From an uncultured Collinsella sp. (lineage in GTDB: Bacteria > Actinomycetota > Coriobacteriia > Coriobacteriales > Coriobacteriaceae), in contig USLK01000005.1 of the NCBI GenBank assembly GCA_900555555.1, positions 9,926-73,925 of the forward strand: 64,000 nucleotides of DNA, given 5' to 3'. The notes beneath the pieces were generated by a model. It saw only the letters and a program-made list of their open reading frames with translations, did not search any database and was not told the DNA's origin. The position numbers and the translations under genes were made by a program. The number at the start of each line of letters is the position of its first letter. Within the stretch, counting starts at the first letter, position 1. Below are positions 9,442 through 19,101 of the stretch, in pieces.

Positions 9442-10518
9442 ATGCTGACACGCAACCGCTGCGTCCGGCGCGCCCTCAAAGCGTCCCTTATCACCGCGAT
9501 CCTAGCCGGTATCGCGGCAACATGGCTCCTGCTGCCCCTGGGAACCGGCGCCGTGGTGAAAGCGCTCACCGTCTTAGCGGCGGCCTCGCTGTGCCAGGTC
9601 GCCATCTTCCTCGCCAGCACCCGCAAGCGCCACCAAGCCATCGCGTCGCTGAGCGAGCGCCTGGACGCGGCCCTCTCGGGCGAACGCGACCTGGATTTCC
9701 ACGACATGAGCGAGGGCGAGCTGAGTGTGCTGTCCAGCGAGATCGACAAGGTCATCACGCGGCTCAACCTCACCGTGGACGAGCTTGAACGGGAGAAGCT
9801 CTCGCTGTCGGACTCGCTCGCGAACATCTCGCACCAGCTCAAAACGCCGCTCACCTCCATCGCGCTCTCCACCGAGCTGCTCAAAAGCACCCTCATCCAA
9901 ACCCAGGCAGACCCCTCGGCCATCGATCGCATACGAACCATCCAAGGGTTGCAGGAGCACGTCGAGAACCTCGTGGCGGCCCTTCTCAAGCTCGCGCGCA
10001 TCGATGCCGGCGTGGTTAAGCTCGCACATGTGCCCGTCAATGCGGGACGGCTCGTCCGCCGCGCCTACGAGGGGCTTGCCATCGCATACGACATCAAGGA
10101 CGTTGGCTGCGCGATCGATGCGGACCCGGCGGCGCAATTCGAGGGCGACCCCAACTGGAGCACGGAGGCATTAGCCAACGTCCTTAAGAACTGCCTTGAG
10201 CACACCCCTTCCGGCGGCACCGTGCGTATCACGGCCCGTGAAGACGCGATCGCCTGCCGCATCACCGTCTCCGACAGCGGCCCCGGTATCCCCGAGCAGG
10301 ATCTCCCCCACATCTTCGAACGGTTCTATCGTGGCTCAGGCGCCGATGACACGCGGGGCAGCGAGGTCAATCCTACGGGCGTAGGCATCGGTCTGTCGCT
10401 TGCAAAGAGCCTCGTCAAGTCCCAGGGCGGCACCATCAAGGCGAGCAACATCCCCGCTCCCGACGGATCGGTCGCAGGAGCGCGCTTCGAGTTCATTTTT
10501 TTCAAGAATCCCGTTTAG
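9442..10518 (+). CDS. Sensor histidine kinase
   Basis: Membrane sensor kinase of 358 residues paired with the preceding response regulator. Two closely spaced membrane segments (about 12-32 and 36-56) leave almost no extracellular loop, an intramembrane-sensing layout typical of kinases that work with ABC transporters. The H box is NISHQLKTPLTSI with His131; then N box (NVLKNCLEHTPSGG), G1 (DSGPGIP), F (FERFYRG) and G2 (GVGIGLSLAK). The ATG at 9442 is taken because the first membrane helix begins soon after it, and upstream codons overlap the regulator gene. The stimulus is unknown. Confidence 0.95.
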   Translation: MLTRNRCVRRALKASLITAILAGIAATWLLLPLGTGAVVKALTVLAAASLCQVAIFLASTRKRHQAIASLSERLDAALSGERDLDFHDMSEGELSVLSSEIDKVITRLNLTVDELEREKLSLSDSLANISHQLKTPLTSIALSTELLKSTLIQTQADPSAIDRIRTIQGLQEHVENLVAALLKLARIDAGVVKLAHVPVNAGRLVRRAYEGLAIAYDIKDVGCAIDADPAAQFEGDPNWSTEALANVLKNCLEHTPSGGTVRITAREDAIACRITVSDSGPGIPEQDLPHIFERFYRGSGADDTRGSEVNPTGVGIGLSLAKSLVKSQGGTIKASNIPAPDGSVAGARFEFIFFKNPV

Positions 10519-10583
10519 TGACAAAACCGTCACAGGCCGGTCACGAACGAGAAACGCCGTACGTCCACCATTAGTCCTGTCAC
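10519..10583 (+). promoter_or_regulatory. Possible response-regulator binding region, GTCAC repeats
   Basis: Directly after the kinase stop and before the first ABC gene, GTCAC occurs at 10529-10533, 10540-10544 (11 bases apart) and 10579-10583, with an inverted GTGAC at 10519-10523. Half-sites spaced by about one helical turn are typical of OmpR-family regulators. No clear -35/-10 pair was recognised, so function is inference. Confidence 0.35.
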
Positions 10584-10649
10584 CATAGACGTGCGCGGGA
10601 CGGCAGCGACTCGCCCTCCCGCGCAGCCCACGAACATCGGAGGCTCGCG

Positions 10650-11330
10650 ATGAACATACTGTCCGTGGAGCGTCTCACACGCATATACGGTACCGGCGAG
10701 ACGGCCGTCCGCGCGCTCGACGATGTCAGTTTCGAGGTCGAGGCGGGCGAGTTCATAGCGATCATCGGCAGCTCGGGCTCGGGCAAATCCACACTCATGC
10801 ACCTTATGGGCGGTGTCGACCGACCCACCTCGGGAACCGTTCGCCTGCAGGGCCAGGATATCTTCGATCGTTCCGATGAGGAGCTCGCGGTATTCCGCCG
10901 GCGCGAGGTGGGCTTGGTCTACCAGTTCTACAATCTCATCCCCGTGCTCAATGTGGTTGAAAACCTTTCGCTACCCGTTCTTATGGACGGGCGCAAAATC
11001 AACCAGAAGCGCCTGAACAGCCTGATCGAATCCCTTGGCCTCGCAGGAAAGGAGCACTGCCTTCCCAACCAGCTTTCCGGCGGCCAGCAGCAGCGCATCG
11101 CCATCGGGCGCGCGCTCATGAACGCGCCTTCGGTCATTCTCGCCGATGAGCCCACGGGCAACCTCGACTCCAGGAACTCCGCCGAGATCATGCACCTCCT
11201 GCGCGAATCGAATCGCACCTACAAGCAAACCCTCATCCTCATCACCCATGACGAGGACATCGCCCTCATGGCCGACCGCATCATAGCCATCGAGGACGGC
11301 CGCATCGTCCGCGATGAGCGCAGGGCCTAA
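10650..11330 (+). CDS. ABC transporter ATP-binding protein, MacB/LolD type
   Basis: ATPase of 226 residues that powers the adjacent large FtsX-type permease. Walker A is GSSGSGKST (about 37-45), the signature is LSGGQQQR, Walker B is VILADEPTGNLD and the switch His is in LITHDED. VYQFYNLIPVLNVVENL is the usual Q-loop of this family. It ends two bases before the permease ATG and lies 131 bases after the sensor kinase gene. Such ATPases normally drive mechanotransmission or efflux of peptides or lipids rather than import. Confidence 0.94.
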   Translation: MNILSVERLTRIYGTGETAVRALDDVSFEVEAGEFIAIIGSSGSGKSTLMHLMGGVDRPTSGTVRLQGQDIFDRSDEELAVFRRREVGLVYQFYNLIPVLNVVENLSLPVLMDGRKINQKRLNSLIESLGLAGKEHCLPNQLSGGQQQRIAIGRALMNAPSVILADEPTGNLDSRNSAEIMHLLRESNRTYKQTLILITHDEDIALMADRIIAIEDGRIVRDERRA

Positions 11331-11332
11331 CC

Positions 11333-14300
11333 ATGAGGGAACGCAGCATCTTCACGAGTTTCGCCCTCAACTCGCTCAAGCCGAATCGTCACAGGAGCAT
11401 CGCCTCCATCGTGGGCATCGCGCTTTCCTGCGCATTGCTCACCGCCATCTTCACATCGGAGAACACGCTCAACGTGAACCTGCGCAACCTCATCGAAGCT
11501 CAGGAGGGTACCTGGCAGCTGTCCTTGGATAACGCCCAAAAGCCCGAGATAGATGAAGCGGAAAGCGACCAAGCCATTGATGGCATCTACGTGCAGGACC
11601 GCTACGGCAACGCGCTTCTTCCCCAAGGCTTCAACACCTACGGCATACGCTACCTGTCGCTCATGGAATACCCGGATACGAGCCGTACGGACGGCATCAA
11701 GCCCGAACCGAAGCTCTACGAGGGCCGCAAGCCGACCTCGCCCAACGAGATCGTCCTGCCCCTCGACCTGCGCGAGACCACCCAAGACGAATATCGCGAG
11801 TACGACCAGCCGGGCCCATCGGGAAAGGACGATAAGGTCCAGCCGATAAGCTGGACGGGAACGCTGCAACTCGGTTCGACCATCGATCTGGCGCTGGGCC
11901 GCCGCACGATCGACAACGAGGGAACAGGGCAATACCTCAGCGACACCGATGGCGTTAACATGCGACCGGGCAAGGCGCGCGACCAGCTTGCCGAATGGCT
12001 CTCCGATGTCCAGCCCGCACGCACCTACACGGTTGTGGGCTTTTACAACGAATCGGTCTGGAACAGCGGAGCCGGGTACACCGCATACTGCGGCCGCGAC
12101 CCCCAGCACGCCGTAGCGCATAGGCTCTATATCAAAAGCAACGCTAAAACGAGCATGGACCTCGTCGATATCGAGGCTCGTCTCACATCCCATATCGATG
12201 AGCGCCCCGTGGCGGAACGGCTCGCATACTCGAGCTATCACGAGGAGCTGCTTCGCTACCAGGGGCTCACGCCCCTCGACGACATCTGGGGCGCCATCCC
12301 GACGCTCGCCGTCATCCTCACCGTCGTGGTGCTTGCCGCATCGGTGTCGCTTATCTACAACACCTTCGCCATCGCCGTGGGCGAGCGCACGCGTCAATAC
12401 GGGTTGCTCGCATCGCTCGGTGCCAGCAAGCGCCAGATCAGGTGGACCGTCTACCTGGAGGCAACGGTGCTGTGCGCCATAGGCATCCCCCTGGGAATCA
12501 TGGCCGGGCTCGCGGGGACCGCCGCCGTGTTCGACCTGACGGCAGAGGGCATCGGCACCATAGTATCCGAGGGTACTACGGGGCTTAAAATCTCCCACAT
12601 CATCATCAGCCCAACGGGAATCGCGGCCTGCAGCGTCATCACCATGCTGTCGGTGTGGATCAGCGCCATGGCGCCGGCCTGGAGAGCAAGCAAGGTAACG
12701 CCGATCGAGGCTCTCAAAAGGTCGAGGGACATCCGTTCTAGGAAATGGGGCTCGAAGAGTCCACGCGTTTTCGATACGCTGCGCATGAAATTGGGAGGCG
12801 TACCTACCTGGCTCGCGCACAAGAACCTATCGCGCGCCAGCATGAAAAAACATGTTGTCGCCGCCTCGCTTGGGGCCTCGGTGGCCCTGATCATCGTCAC
12901 AGGCGCCATCGCCCAATGCCTCACCGAGGTCAGCGACGGCGTGACGGGAACCGACACCGACATCCTCGTGTTCGGCCTGCGCGAGATCGCCCCGCAGGAG
13001 ACCCTGGGCGATGCGCTCGATAACATCGGGGAGGTCCAGGATTACCTGACGCAGTCCCCCGATGCGCGCAGCGTTGGATACAACATCAACAGCTACGCCT
13101 ACGCGCATATTCCCGCGGAGCTCATCAACGCAAAGGGAGCGCGCAGCGGCATGAGGCAGACGGCGTACTTTGAGGACCAGGGTGCCGAAAACGCAGCCCC
13201 GGCGCAGGTCGGAAGCGTCTTCGCCCGCAACGGAGACTACTACGGCATGGTCTCGTTCAACTTCGTCGACACGGCAACCTGGAAGGAGCTGCTCCGCCTC
13301 AACAAAATCGATGACGGCGCCCTGGACAGCGACGAGAACCCCTACGCCCTCGCCTACATCGATGCCGCGGCCGCCGCCGACGGGACCCCGCACGCGCCCA
13401 ATATCATCAAGTACTCGGGGCCGATCGATCTGTACCTGGGAATCGAGCTGCCGCAGGAAAGCGACTTCGGAGGTTTCGGCGTTACGAAAGACGGCGTGCA
13501 GGCGCTCTACATGGAGGACGACGGAACCGGGGAGGGACGCGCCCTTACGGCCCCCAACGGCGAGGCCTACAGCTCGGACATAAGCGCTCGCCCGCTCGAT
13601 GAGGCGATCAGGGCCACGCATAAGATCGACATCGCCGGGACCGCGACACGTCTGCCCGAACCGCTGCGCAAGGACGACTCCATGGGCTACCTGAACCTGG
13701 TGATGCCCGTCAGCGGGCTCGAGGAGCTCACGGACTGCACCCGCGATGCGATACCCCAAGACCAGCTGACGTCCATGCACGCACCCTTCGGGTTCGCACA
13801 GGATGATGAAGGCGAGGAACCGCAGCTCACGCCGGTATTCTTCTTCGACTCGTCCGATCCCGCCAAGACGGGCATCGCGATGCAGGAGAGGATGCAGGCA
13901 TGCATGGACAGCAAGCCATGGGGCCGTGCGTTCCTCAACAACGTCGCCGAGGAGGCCCGCGCGCTCGCGCTGCTCAAGAAGACCATCATGGTCTTCATCA
14001 CCTGCTTTGCAGCCGCCACGGGAGCCATCGCCATGGTGAACGTGTTCAACACCATCTCGAGCTCCATCGGGCTTCGTGCGGGAGAGTTCGCCATGCTGCG
14101 CAGCTGCGGCATGACCAAGCGCGGCGTAGCGCGAATGATCTTCGCCGAATGCGCGGAGCTGTGCATACGCGGGCTGATATGCGGCGTGGCCCTCGGTCTC
14201 GCGGGATCGATGCTCATCAGATACATCATGAGCTACAAGGTTTTCAGCCCAATGCCCTCGTTCCCCACCGCCTGGATGGTGGCGGCCGTCTGCCTGGTCG

Positions 14301-14389
14301 TCATCGTGCTCGCTTTCAGCGCATGGTACGCGCTGGCCACCGGCAAAAACGCCCCGATCATCGAAACCCTCAGGGAAGACGCCCTGTAG
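11333..14389 (+). CDS. Large ABC permease with duplicated FtsX domains
   Basis: Membrane protein of 1018 residues. The layout is one membrane helix near the N-terminus, a first extracellular region (about 45-320), three helices (about 325-440), a fourth-type helix after AHKNLSRASMKKH (about 503-525), a second extracellular region (about 530-880) and three C-terminal helices (about 885-1010). That is two complete FtsX/MacB half-units in one chain. Unlike MacB it has no fused ATPase, which is supplied by the preceding gene. Two large extracellular domains suggest recognition of a peptide, lipid or wall component. The cargo is not readable from sequence. Confidence 0.9.
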   Translation: MRERSIFTSFALNSLKPNRHRSIASIVGIALSCALLTAIFTSENTLNVNLRNLIEAQEGTWQLSLDNAQKPEIDEAESDQAIDGIYVQDRYGNALLPQGFNTYGIRYLSLMEYPDTSRTDGIKPEPKLYEGRKPTSPNEIVLPLDLRETTQDEYREYDQPGPSGKDDKVQPISWTGTLQLGSTIDLALGRRTIDNEGTGQYLSDTDGVNMRPGKARDQLAEWLSDVQPARTYTVVGFYNESVWNSGAGYTAYCGRDPQHAVAHRLYIKSNAKTSMDLVDIEARLTSHIDERPVAERLAYSSYHEELLRYQGLTPLDDIWGAIPTLAVILTVVVLAASVSLIYNTFAIAVGERTRQYGLLASLGASKRQIRWTVYLEATVLCAIGIPLGIMAGLAGTAAVFDLTAEGIGTIVSEGTTGLKISHIIISPTGIAACSVITMLSVWISAMAPAWRASKVTPIEALKRSRDIRSRKWGSKSPRVFDTLRMKLGGVPTWLAHKNLSRASMKKHVVAASLGASVALIIVTGAIAQCLTEVSDGVTGTDTDILVFGLREIAPQETLGDALDNIGEVQDYLTQSPDARSVGYNINSYAYAHIPAELINAKGARSGMRQTAYFEDQGAENAAPAQVGSVFARNGDYYGMVSFNFVDTATWKELLRLNKIDDGALDSDENPYALAYIDAAAAADGTPHAPNIIKYSGPIDLYLGIELPQESDFGGFGVTKDGVQALYMEDDGTGEGRALTAPNGEAYSSDISARPLDEAIRATHKIDIAGTATRLPEPLRKDDSMGYLNLVMPVSGLEELTDCTRDAIPQDQLTSMHAPFGFAQDDEGEEPQLTPVFFFDSSDPAKTGIAMQERMQACMDSKPWGRAFLNNVAEEARALALLKKTIMVFITCFAAATGAIAMVNVFNTISSSIGLRAGEFAMLRSCGMTKRGVARMIFAECAELCIRGLICGVALGLAGSMLIRYIMSYKVFSPMPSFPTAWMVAAVCLVVIVLAFSAWYALATGKNAPIIETLREDAL

Positions 14390-14407
14390 ATACAAAAAGG
14401 AGACCCC

Positions 14408-15748
14408 ATGAACAGCATTGTCAAGCCTCCCGTCCCAACCGATACCGACAAGCTGCCCGCCCAGCAGCCCGAACTCGAGGGCAGCGACGCCGAAGCCTAT
14501 GCGGCCCTCAAGGCTAAGCGAGCCGAAAGGCGTCGCAAAACGATACGCCACCGCGCGATCGCCGCGGGCATCGTGGCCGCGCTCTTGGTGGGCGGAGGCA
14601 TCACCGTCGCCCTCAGGGGCCGGGCCGAGCAAAACCAAAGCATGGAGCCCATCACCGATATGGCCACGCAGGGCACTTTCGAGAACTCCGTCGACGCCAA
14701 AGGTAAGCTGGAGCCGATCTCCTCAACCGTCATCTCCCCCGCCATCGACGGCAAGATCGCCACGGTCAACGTTGTAGCGGGTCAGCACGTCAACGAAGGT
14801 GACGTGCTCATGACCATCACCAACCCCGAGCTCGATGCAGCCGCGGCAGAGGCCGCCCGCGCGCTCAAGACGGCCCAATCAGACCTTGCCTCCGCACAAA
14901 ATGCCCTGAAGGATGCCCAGGCCGCGGGTCCGTCGGTCGATCCGGACGGCGCACCCGCGCCCGTAGACCTCACGGCGGCGAAGGACGCGGTGAACCAGGC
15001 GCGCAATGCGGTCGAATCCGCGCGCGCCGCCAACGACCAAGCCCAGGAGAAACTCGCTCAAAAGACCGTCAAGGCCCCTTCCTCCGGCAACATCGTGGCG
15101 CTCAATGCCCAGGTGGGAGCGAACCTCTCGGATCTGGCCGCATCCGCAGCGGGCGGGGCGAACCCCGGCCCGCTCATGCAGATCGCCGACCTCTCGACCA
15201 TGAAGGTCACCGTCCAGGTGAGCGAGGAGGACATCGCGAAGGTCGCCGTCGACCAGCAGGCAAAGGCGACCTTCCCGGCGTACCCCGACGTCGAACTTGA
15301 GGGAAAGGTGGTCTCGATCGCATCGATCGCAACGGCCGACGGCACCAACTACTCCTACGACGGCAGCCCCATCCCCACCTTTGCCGTAGATGTCCTCATC
15401 GAGAACCCCGATCCCAAGCTCAAGCCCGGCATGACCGCCGAAGTAACGCTCACCACGCAAAAATACGACAACGTGGTGATGGTCCCAACCGGCGCGCTGC
15501 TCACCGACGATGGATCCTCGTTCTATGTCAACGTGGAGACGGATACCGAAACGCACGATTCGGAGCGCCGCGACGTCACCGTCGTGGCCCAAAGCGACGA
15601 GTTCGCGGTCATCGGCCGCGCCAAGGACGCCCCCGCCGACCAGAACCCGGACATGCCCACCTCGCCTGTCAAAGACGGCGATACGCTCGTCATCTCCGGG
15701 GGCGATGGGGGCGAAGACGGGCCCCAGGCCGGAATGGAGCTGAGATAG
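14408..15748 (+). CDS. HlyD/MacA-like membrane fusion protein
   Basis: Adaptor subunit of 446 residues for the following ATPase and permease. It has a basic cytoplasmic tail, one membrane helix (about 55-75), a lipoyl/biotinyl-like half (VNVVAGQHVNEGDVLMTI), an Ala-rich helical hairpin (about 138-220), the second lipoyl half (VKAPSSGNIVALNAQVGANL) and a beta-barrel region (MKVTVQVSEEDIAKV, then PGMTAEVTL). The order is that of MacA-type adaptors. In a Gram-positive cell there is no outer-membrane channel, so it probably shapes an extracellular conduit or docks the substrate (inference). An AGGAGA sequence precedes the ATG. Confidence 0.92.
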   Translation: MNSIVKPPVPTDTDKLPAQQPELEGSDAEAYAALKAKRAERRRKTIRHRAIAAGIVAALLVGGGITVALRGRAEQNQSMEPITDMATQGTFENSVDAKGKLEPISSTVISPAIDGKIATVNVVAGQHVNEGDVLMTITNPELDAAAAEAARALKTAQSDLASAQNALKDAQAAGPSVDPDGAPAPVDLTAAKDAVNQARNAVESARAANDQAQEKLAQKTVKAPSSGNIVALNAQVGANLSDLAASAAGGANPGPLMQIADLSTMKVTVQVSEEDIAKVAVDQQAKATFPAYPDVELEGKVVSIASIATADGTNYSYDGSPIPTFAVDVLIENPDPKLKPGMTAEVTLTTQKYDNVVMVPTGALLTDDGSSFYVNVETDTETHDSERRDVTVVAQSDEFAVIGRAKDAPADQNPDMPTSPVKDGDTLVISGGDGGEDGPQAGMELR

Positions 15749-16477
15749 ATGGGGGCCGTCATCGACATCAGGCACGTGCACCGCGTCTTCGAAACCCAGG
15801 CCGGGTTCGCGCACGTGCTGCACGACATCAATCTCCAGGTGGGTGCAGGCGAGTTCGTGGCCGTCATCGGCCCTTCGGGCTCGGGCAAATCGACCCTCAT
15901 GAATATCCTGGGATGCCTCGACACCCCCACCTCGGGTCAATATCTACTCGAGGGGCTCAACACGGCGCTGCTCAGCGACGAAGAGCTCGCCGAAATGCGG
16001 GCGCGGCGCATAGGCTTTGTATTCCAGAGCTTCAACCTGCTCCCCCGCATGACCGTCCTCGACAACGTGATGCTTCCCATGGCCTACATCGACACGCCCC
16101 GTCGCGAGCGGGAGCGCCGGGCCGTGCACGCCCTGCGTGCCGTGGGGCTGCCCGTTGACCACTACGACCACCGCACCAACGAGCTGTCGGGCGGCCAGAT
16201 GCAGCGCGTTGCCATCGCGCGCGCCCTCGTCAACGACCCGGCCATCATCCTTGCAGACGAGCCCACCGGCAACCTGGACTCCGCGACGGGCCAACAGGTG
16301 ATGGAGACGTTCAAGCGGCTGCAGGCGCAGGGCAAAACGATCGTGCTCATCACGCATGACCCCGGCGTTGCCGCCCAGGCCGACCGCCAGGTGACCATCC
16401 GCGACGGGCGCCTCACGGAAACCGCTCGCCGCTCGTCACTTGCGCACATCCCAACCATCGAAGGAGGCGCCGTATGA
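15749..16477 (+). CDS. ABC transporter ATP-binding protein, MacB type
   Basis: ATPase of 242 residues with Walker A GPSGSGKSTLM, signature LSGGQMQR, Walker B IILADEPTGNLD and switch motif LITHDPG. It begins immediately after the adaptor stop and overlaps the next permease gene by four bases (ATGA), so the three are translationally coupled. It is similar to the ATPase at 10650 but with a different C-terminal tail, and it belongs to a second, MacAB-like transporter in the same cluster. Confidence 0.94.
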   Translation: MGAVIDIRHVHRVFETQAGFAHVLHDINLQVGAGEFVAVIGPSGSGKSTLMNILGCLDTPTSGQYLLEGLNTALLSDEELAEMRARRIGFVFQSFNLLPRMTVLDNVMLPMAYIDTPRRERERRAVHALRAVGLPVDHYDHRTNELSGGQMQRVAIARALVNDPAIILADEPTGNLDSATGQQVMETFKRLQAQGKTIVLITHDPGVAAQADRQVTIRDGRLTETARRSSLAHIPTIEGGAV

Positions 16478-17709
16478 AGATACGAGACCTCACCCGCGAG
16501 GCCCTTCGGGCCCTCGAGGCCAACCGCGGGCGCAGCATGCTCACCATCTTGGGCATCGTCATCGGCATCGCCGCCGTCATAGCCATGACCTCGCTGATCG
16601 GCGGCGTTCGCAACAGCCTGGTTGAGGGCATGGGGCTCAACGCCGCGCGCACCGTCTATATCAACTGCTGGAACAGCATGACCGAGGACGATGTGGATAA
16701 GCTCAAGGCCAAGCTGCCCGAATACGAGGACATCCAGTCCGCCGTAGACGGCTTTTCGCAGGTACCGGCCGGAGACAAGACACTCAGCGCCGGCATCATA
16801 GGCGCCGATCCCGAGTTCGTCTCCATGCAGGGCATCGACACCAAGCTGAGCGCCGGTCGCTTCTACACTCCCGAGGAGGCGGCAGCCCAGGCAAGCGTCG
16901 CGGTGATCGGCCGCAGCGCGGTGCAGCCGCTCTTCGGGGGCTCCGAGGACCCCATCGGCAAAAGCCTCACCCTCAACCGGAAAACCTACACCATCGTGGG
17001 CGTTGTCGATGAGGGCGACATGGGCGGCGACTACTTCAACGTGTACCTGCCCAAAAAGACCGCCCGCCGAGACACGGGCAACGCGGGCGATTCGGTCTCG
17101 CGCGTGGTGGGCCTGGCGCGCGAGGGAGTCGATATCGAGGCGCTCCAGTCTCAAACCGAGCAGACGCTCGCCCAACTGAAGCACATCGCCCCGGAAGACG
17201 CCGGGGATGCCGTGAGCACCTATTCGATGAAATCGGCCATCGACCAGCTCAACGGCTTCATGATGGCGTTCCAGCTCATGATAGGCGCGGTCGCGGGCAT
17301 CAGCCTCCTTGTTGGCGGCATCGGTATCATGAACATGATGCTCACCAATGTGACCGAGCGCATCAAGGAGATCGGCGTGCGCCGGGCCCTGGGGGCAACG
17401 CGGCGCGACATCACCCTGCAGTTCCTCACCGAGAGCGCCACCCTATGCGTGCTCGGCGGCGTTCTGGGGACTGTAGCGGGCTATCTCATCGCCTGGGGGC
17501 TCGCCTACGGCGCCACGGCCATGGGACTGGATATAGGCAGCATGATCGGATCGGGCGGTCCCGCCGGAGCCGCCCTGCGACCGGCGATCGAACCTGCGGC
17601 CATTGCGTTCGCCGTGGGCATATCCATCGTTGTGGGGTTGGTGTTCGGGTACTACCCGGCGCGAAGGGCGGCGAAGCTCGACCCCGTCGAATGCCTGCGA
17701 TACCAATAG
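16474..17709 (+). CDS. MacB-like ABC permease
   Basis: Permease of 411 residues: an N-terminal helix (about 22-42, LTILGIVIGIAAVIAM), an extracellular MacB-type core domain (about 45-250) and three C-terminal helices (about 268-405) forming the FtsX domain, with the typical VTERIKEIGVRRALGATR segment after the first. It works with the overlapping ATPase and the HlyD-like adaptor. The set resembles macrolide or antimicrobial-peptide efflux systems of Firmicutes (YknXYZ type). It ends the cluster and is followed by a hairpin at 17734. Confidence 0.93.
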   Translation: MKIRDLTREALRALEANRGRSMLTILGIVIGIAAVIAMTSLIGGVRNSLVEGMGLNAARTVYINCWNSMTEDDVDKLKAKLPEYEDIQSAVDGFSQVPAGDKTLSAGIIGADPEFVSMQGIDTKLSAGRFYTPEEAAAQASVAVIGRSAVQPLFGGSEDPIGKSLTLNRKTYTIVGVVDEGDMGGDYFNVYLPKKTARRDTGNAGDSVSRVVGLAREGVDIEALQSQTEQTLAQLKHIAPEDAGDAVSTYSMKSAIDQLNGFMMAFQLMIGAVAGISLLVGGIGIMNMMLTNVTERIKEIGVRRALGATRRDITLQFLTESATLCVLGGVLGTVAGYLIAWGLAYGATAMGLDIGSMIGSGGPAGAALRPAIEPAAIAFAVGISIVVGLVFGYYPARRAAKLDPVECLRYQ

Positions 17710-17733
17710 GAACAATCCGATAGGCACAAATAT

Positions 17734-17762
17734 GGCCCCGTCGACTCATCATCGGCGGGGCC
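17734..17762. terminator. Hairpin between converging genes
   Basis: An 11-bp stem (GGCCCCGTCGA with TCGGCGGGGCC, one G-T pair) and a 7-base loop lie between the MacB-like permease and the flippase-like gene, which converge. U-tracts are weak on both sides (TTGCC on plus, ATATTTG on minus), so it probably acts in both directions but imperfectly. Confidence 0.55.
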
Positions 17763-17787
17763 TTGCCATGCGCGCATGGGGCAGAGG

Positions 17788-19071
17788 CTATTTGCCCGCC
17801 CTGTCCTTGTTGAACGCCTTGGGGTCGACCGTGATGCCGCCCGAGGTCCTGCGAACGGCGGCGTGCCGGACCGGCACGGGAGCCTGCGCGGAATCGAGCA
17901 CGCGAGCGGTATCCGTCTTTTCCGCTTCAATCCCACGAGAGGCAGCAGGAGACGTTTTACGGCCGCGTCCGAGCTTGGCTATAGCGCAATCCCAGCGCTC
18001 GTGGATAGAGGCGTTATGGGCGCTTTTAAGGCCCAGGAGCGGAGCCGCCAGAATGGTGGGAGCAATAAAGGTGATGAGGCGCCACAGCAAATAGCCCGCC
18101 GTGGCCGCAGAGCCGTAGAAATGCCCCAGGAACAGCGCGAAGCCGCCCTCCGCGCCGCCGGTACCGCCGGGAAGCGGGACGGCGGAGCTCAAAAGCTGCA
18201 CGAAGGCGCTGGCCGCCATGACCGAGAAGAAGTCGACCTCGTGGTGGCCGAAGGCCAGCATGAGAAAATAAGGTACCAGATAGAAGAATGCCAGCTGGAG
18301 CATGGTGATCACCACGGTGAGCGCCATGGAAGACAGATGTCCCGCGGCAAGCTTGAACTTCTCGCTGAAGGAGTGGATCTCGGCGTCGACGAACGAATGC
18401 CAGCCCGCGCAGCGCTCGCGAGACACGCCCACGCGCTCGAGAACGTTGATGCCCCAGTGAGACAGACGAATGACCATGCCGGGCATAAGGGCTATCGCGA
18501 AGATCGCGAGCAGGATCATAACGTGGCCGCCGAAGCTGAACATGCATAACAGCGTGATGTCCCCGTACTGTCGGGCAAAGAACGGCATGCGCGCGATCAT
18601 GAGGATGGCACCCCATGCCACCAAACCGAACTGGTACACGATGAAGCGCGTGAATTGGATGGCGCCGGCCTCGCCCACGTTTTGCCCCGCCTTGGTGAGG
18701 CGGTAGATCTGCGCAGGCGTGGAACCCATCATCATGGGCGTAAGGTTGCCAAAGAAGATGCCGCTCGCCTCGACCGAGATCAGGTCGCGGATGCCGACGG
18801 GCGATTTGGGGTCGAGCCACACCGCGATGGCGTACGCCAGGATGCCGAAGAACAGATAGAGCAGCATGCATACGCATGCAACGGCAAGCCAGGGGATCTG
18901 GACGCTTTGCATGGCAGACCAAAACTGCGCGATCTGACCGGTCACCACCAGATACACGATATATCCTATGAGCACGACACCGATGAAGATGGCGCCGCGG
19001 CGCGCGGTCTTGTGATCATCGCCGCCCGCGATCTGCGGCTCGACGACGTTATGTTCAGAGACCTGGGCCAT
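17788..19071 (-). CDS. LPG synthase TM-like / flippase-like integral membrane protein
   Basis: Protein of 427 residues with about eight hydrophobic helices between 28 and 345, matching the lysylphosphatidylglycerol synthase membrane-domain family (UPF0104). Recognisable segments are FFGNLTPMMMGSTPAQIYR (about 130) and PLPGGTGGAEGGF (about 290). It lacks the cytoplasmic aminoacyl-transferase domain of MprF, so it is a stand-alone flippase-like member. A charged tail of about 75 residues follows the last helix. GGGGGAG precedes the ATG and a TACAAT box lies about 31 bases upstream. The lipid or polyprenyl substrate is unknown. Confidence 0.85.
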   Translation of the reverse strand: MAQVSEHNVVEPQIAGGDDHKTARRGAIFIGVVLIGYIVYLVVTGQIAQFWSAMQSVQIPWLAVACVCMLLYLFFGILAYAIAVWLDPKSPVGIRDLISVEASGIFFGNLTPMMMGSTPAQIYRLTKAGQNVGEAGAIQFTRFIVYQFGLVAWGAILMIARMPFFARQYGDITLLCMFSFGGHVMILLAIFAIALMPGMVIRLSHWGINVLERVGVSRERCAGWHSFVDAEIHSFSEKFKLAAGHLSSMALTVVITMLQLAFFYLVPYFLMLAFGHHEVDFFSVMAASAFVQLLSSAVPLPGGTGGAEGGFALFLGHFYGSAATAGYLLWRLITFIAPTILAAPLLGLKSAHNASIHERWDCAIAKLGRGRKTSPAASRGIEAEKTDTARVLDSAQAPVPVRHAAVRRTSGGITVDPKAFNKDRAGK

Positions 19072-19101
19072 AGGCGCTCCCCCGTTCTCGAAGTTGCCCC
19101 C

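Noticed and set aside
11327..14638. Two long minus-strand frames (497 and 603 codons)
   Set aside because: They are antisense to the large FtsX permease, whose helices and domain pattern are clear on the plus strand.
17788..19071. Considered as MprF, the lysyl-phosphatidylglycerol synthase
   Set aside because: Only the membrane domain is present; no aminoacyl-transfer domain is encoded in it or next to it.
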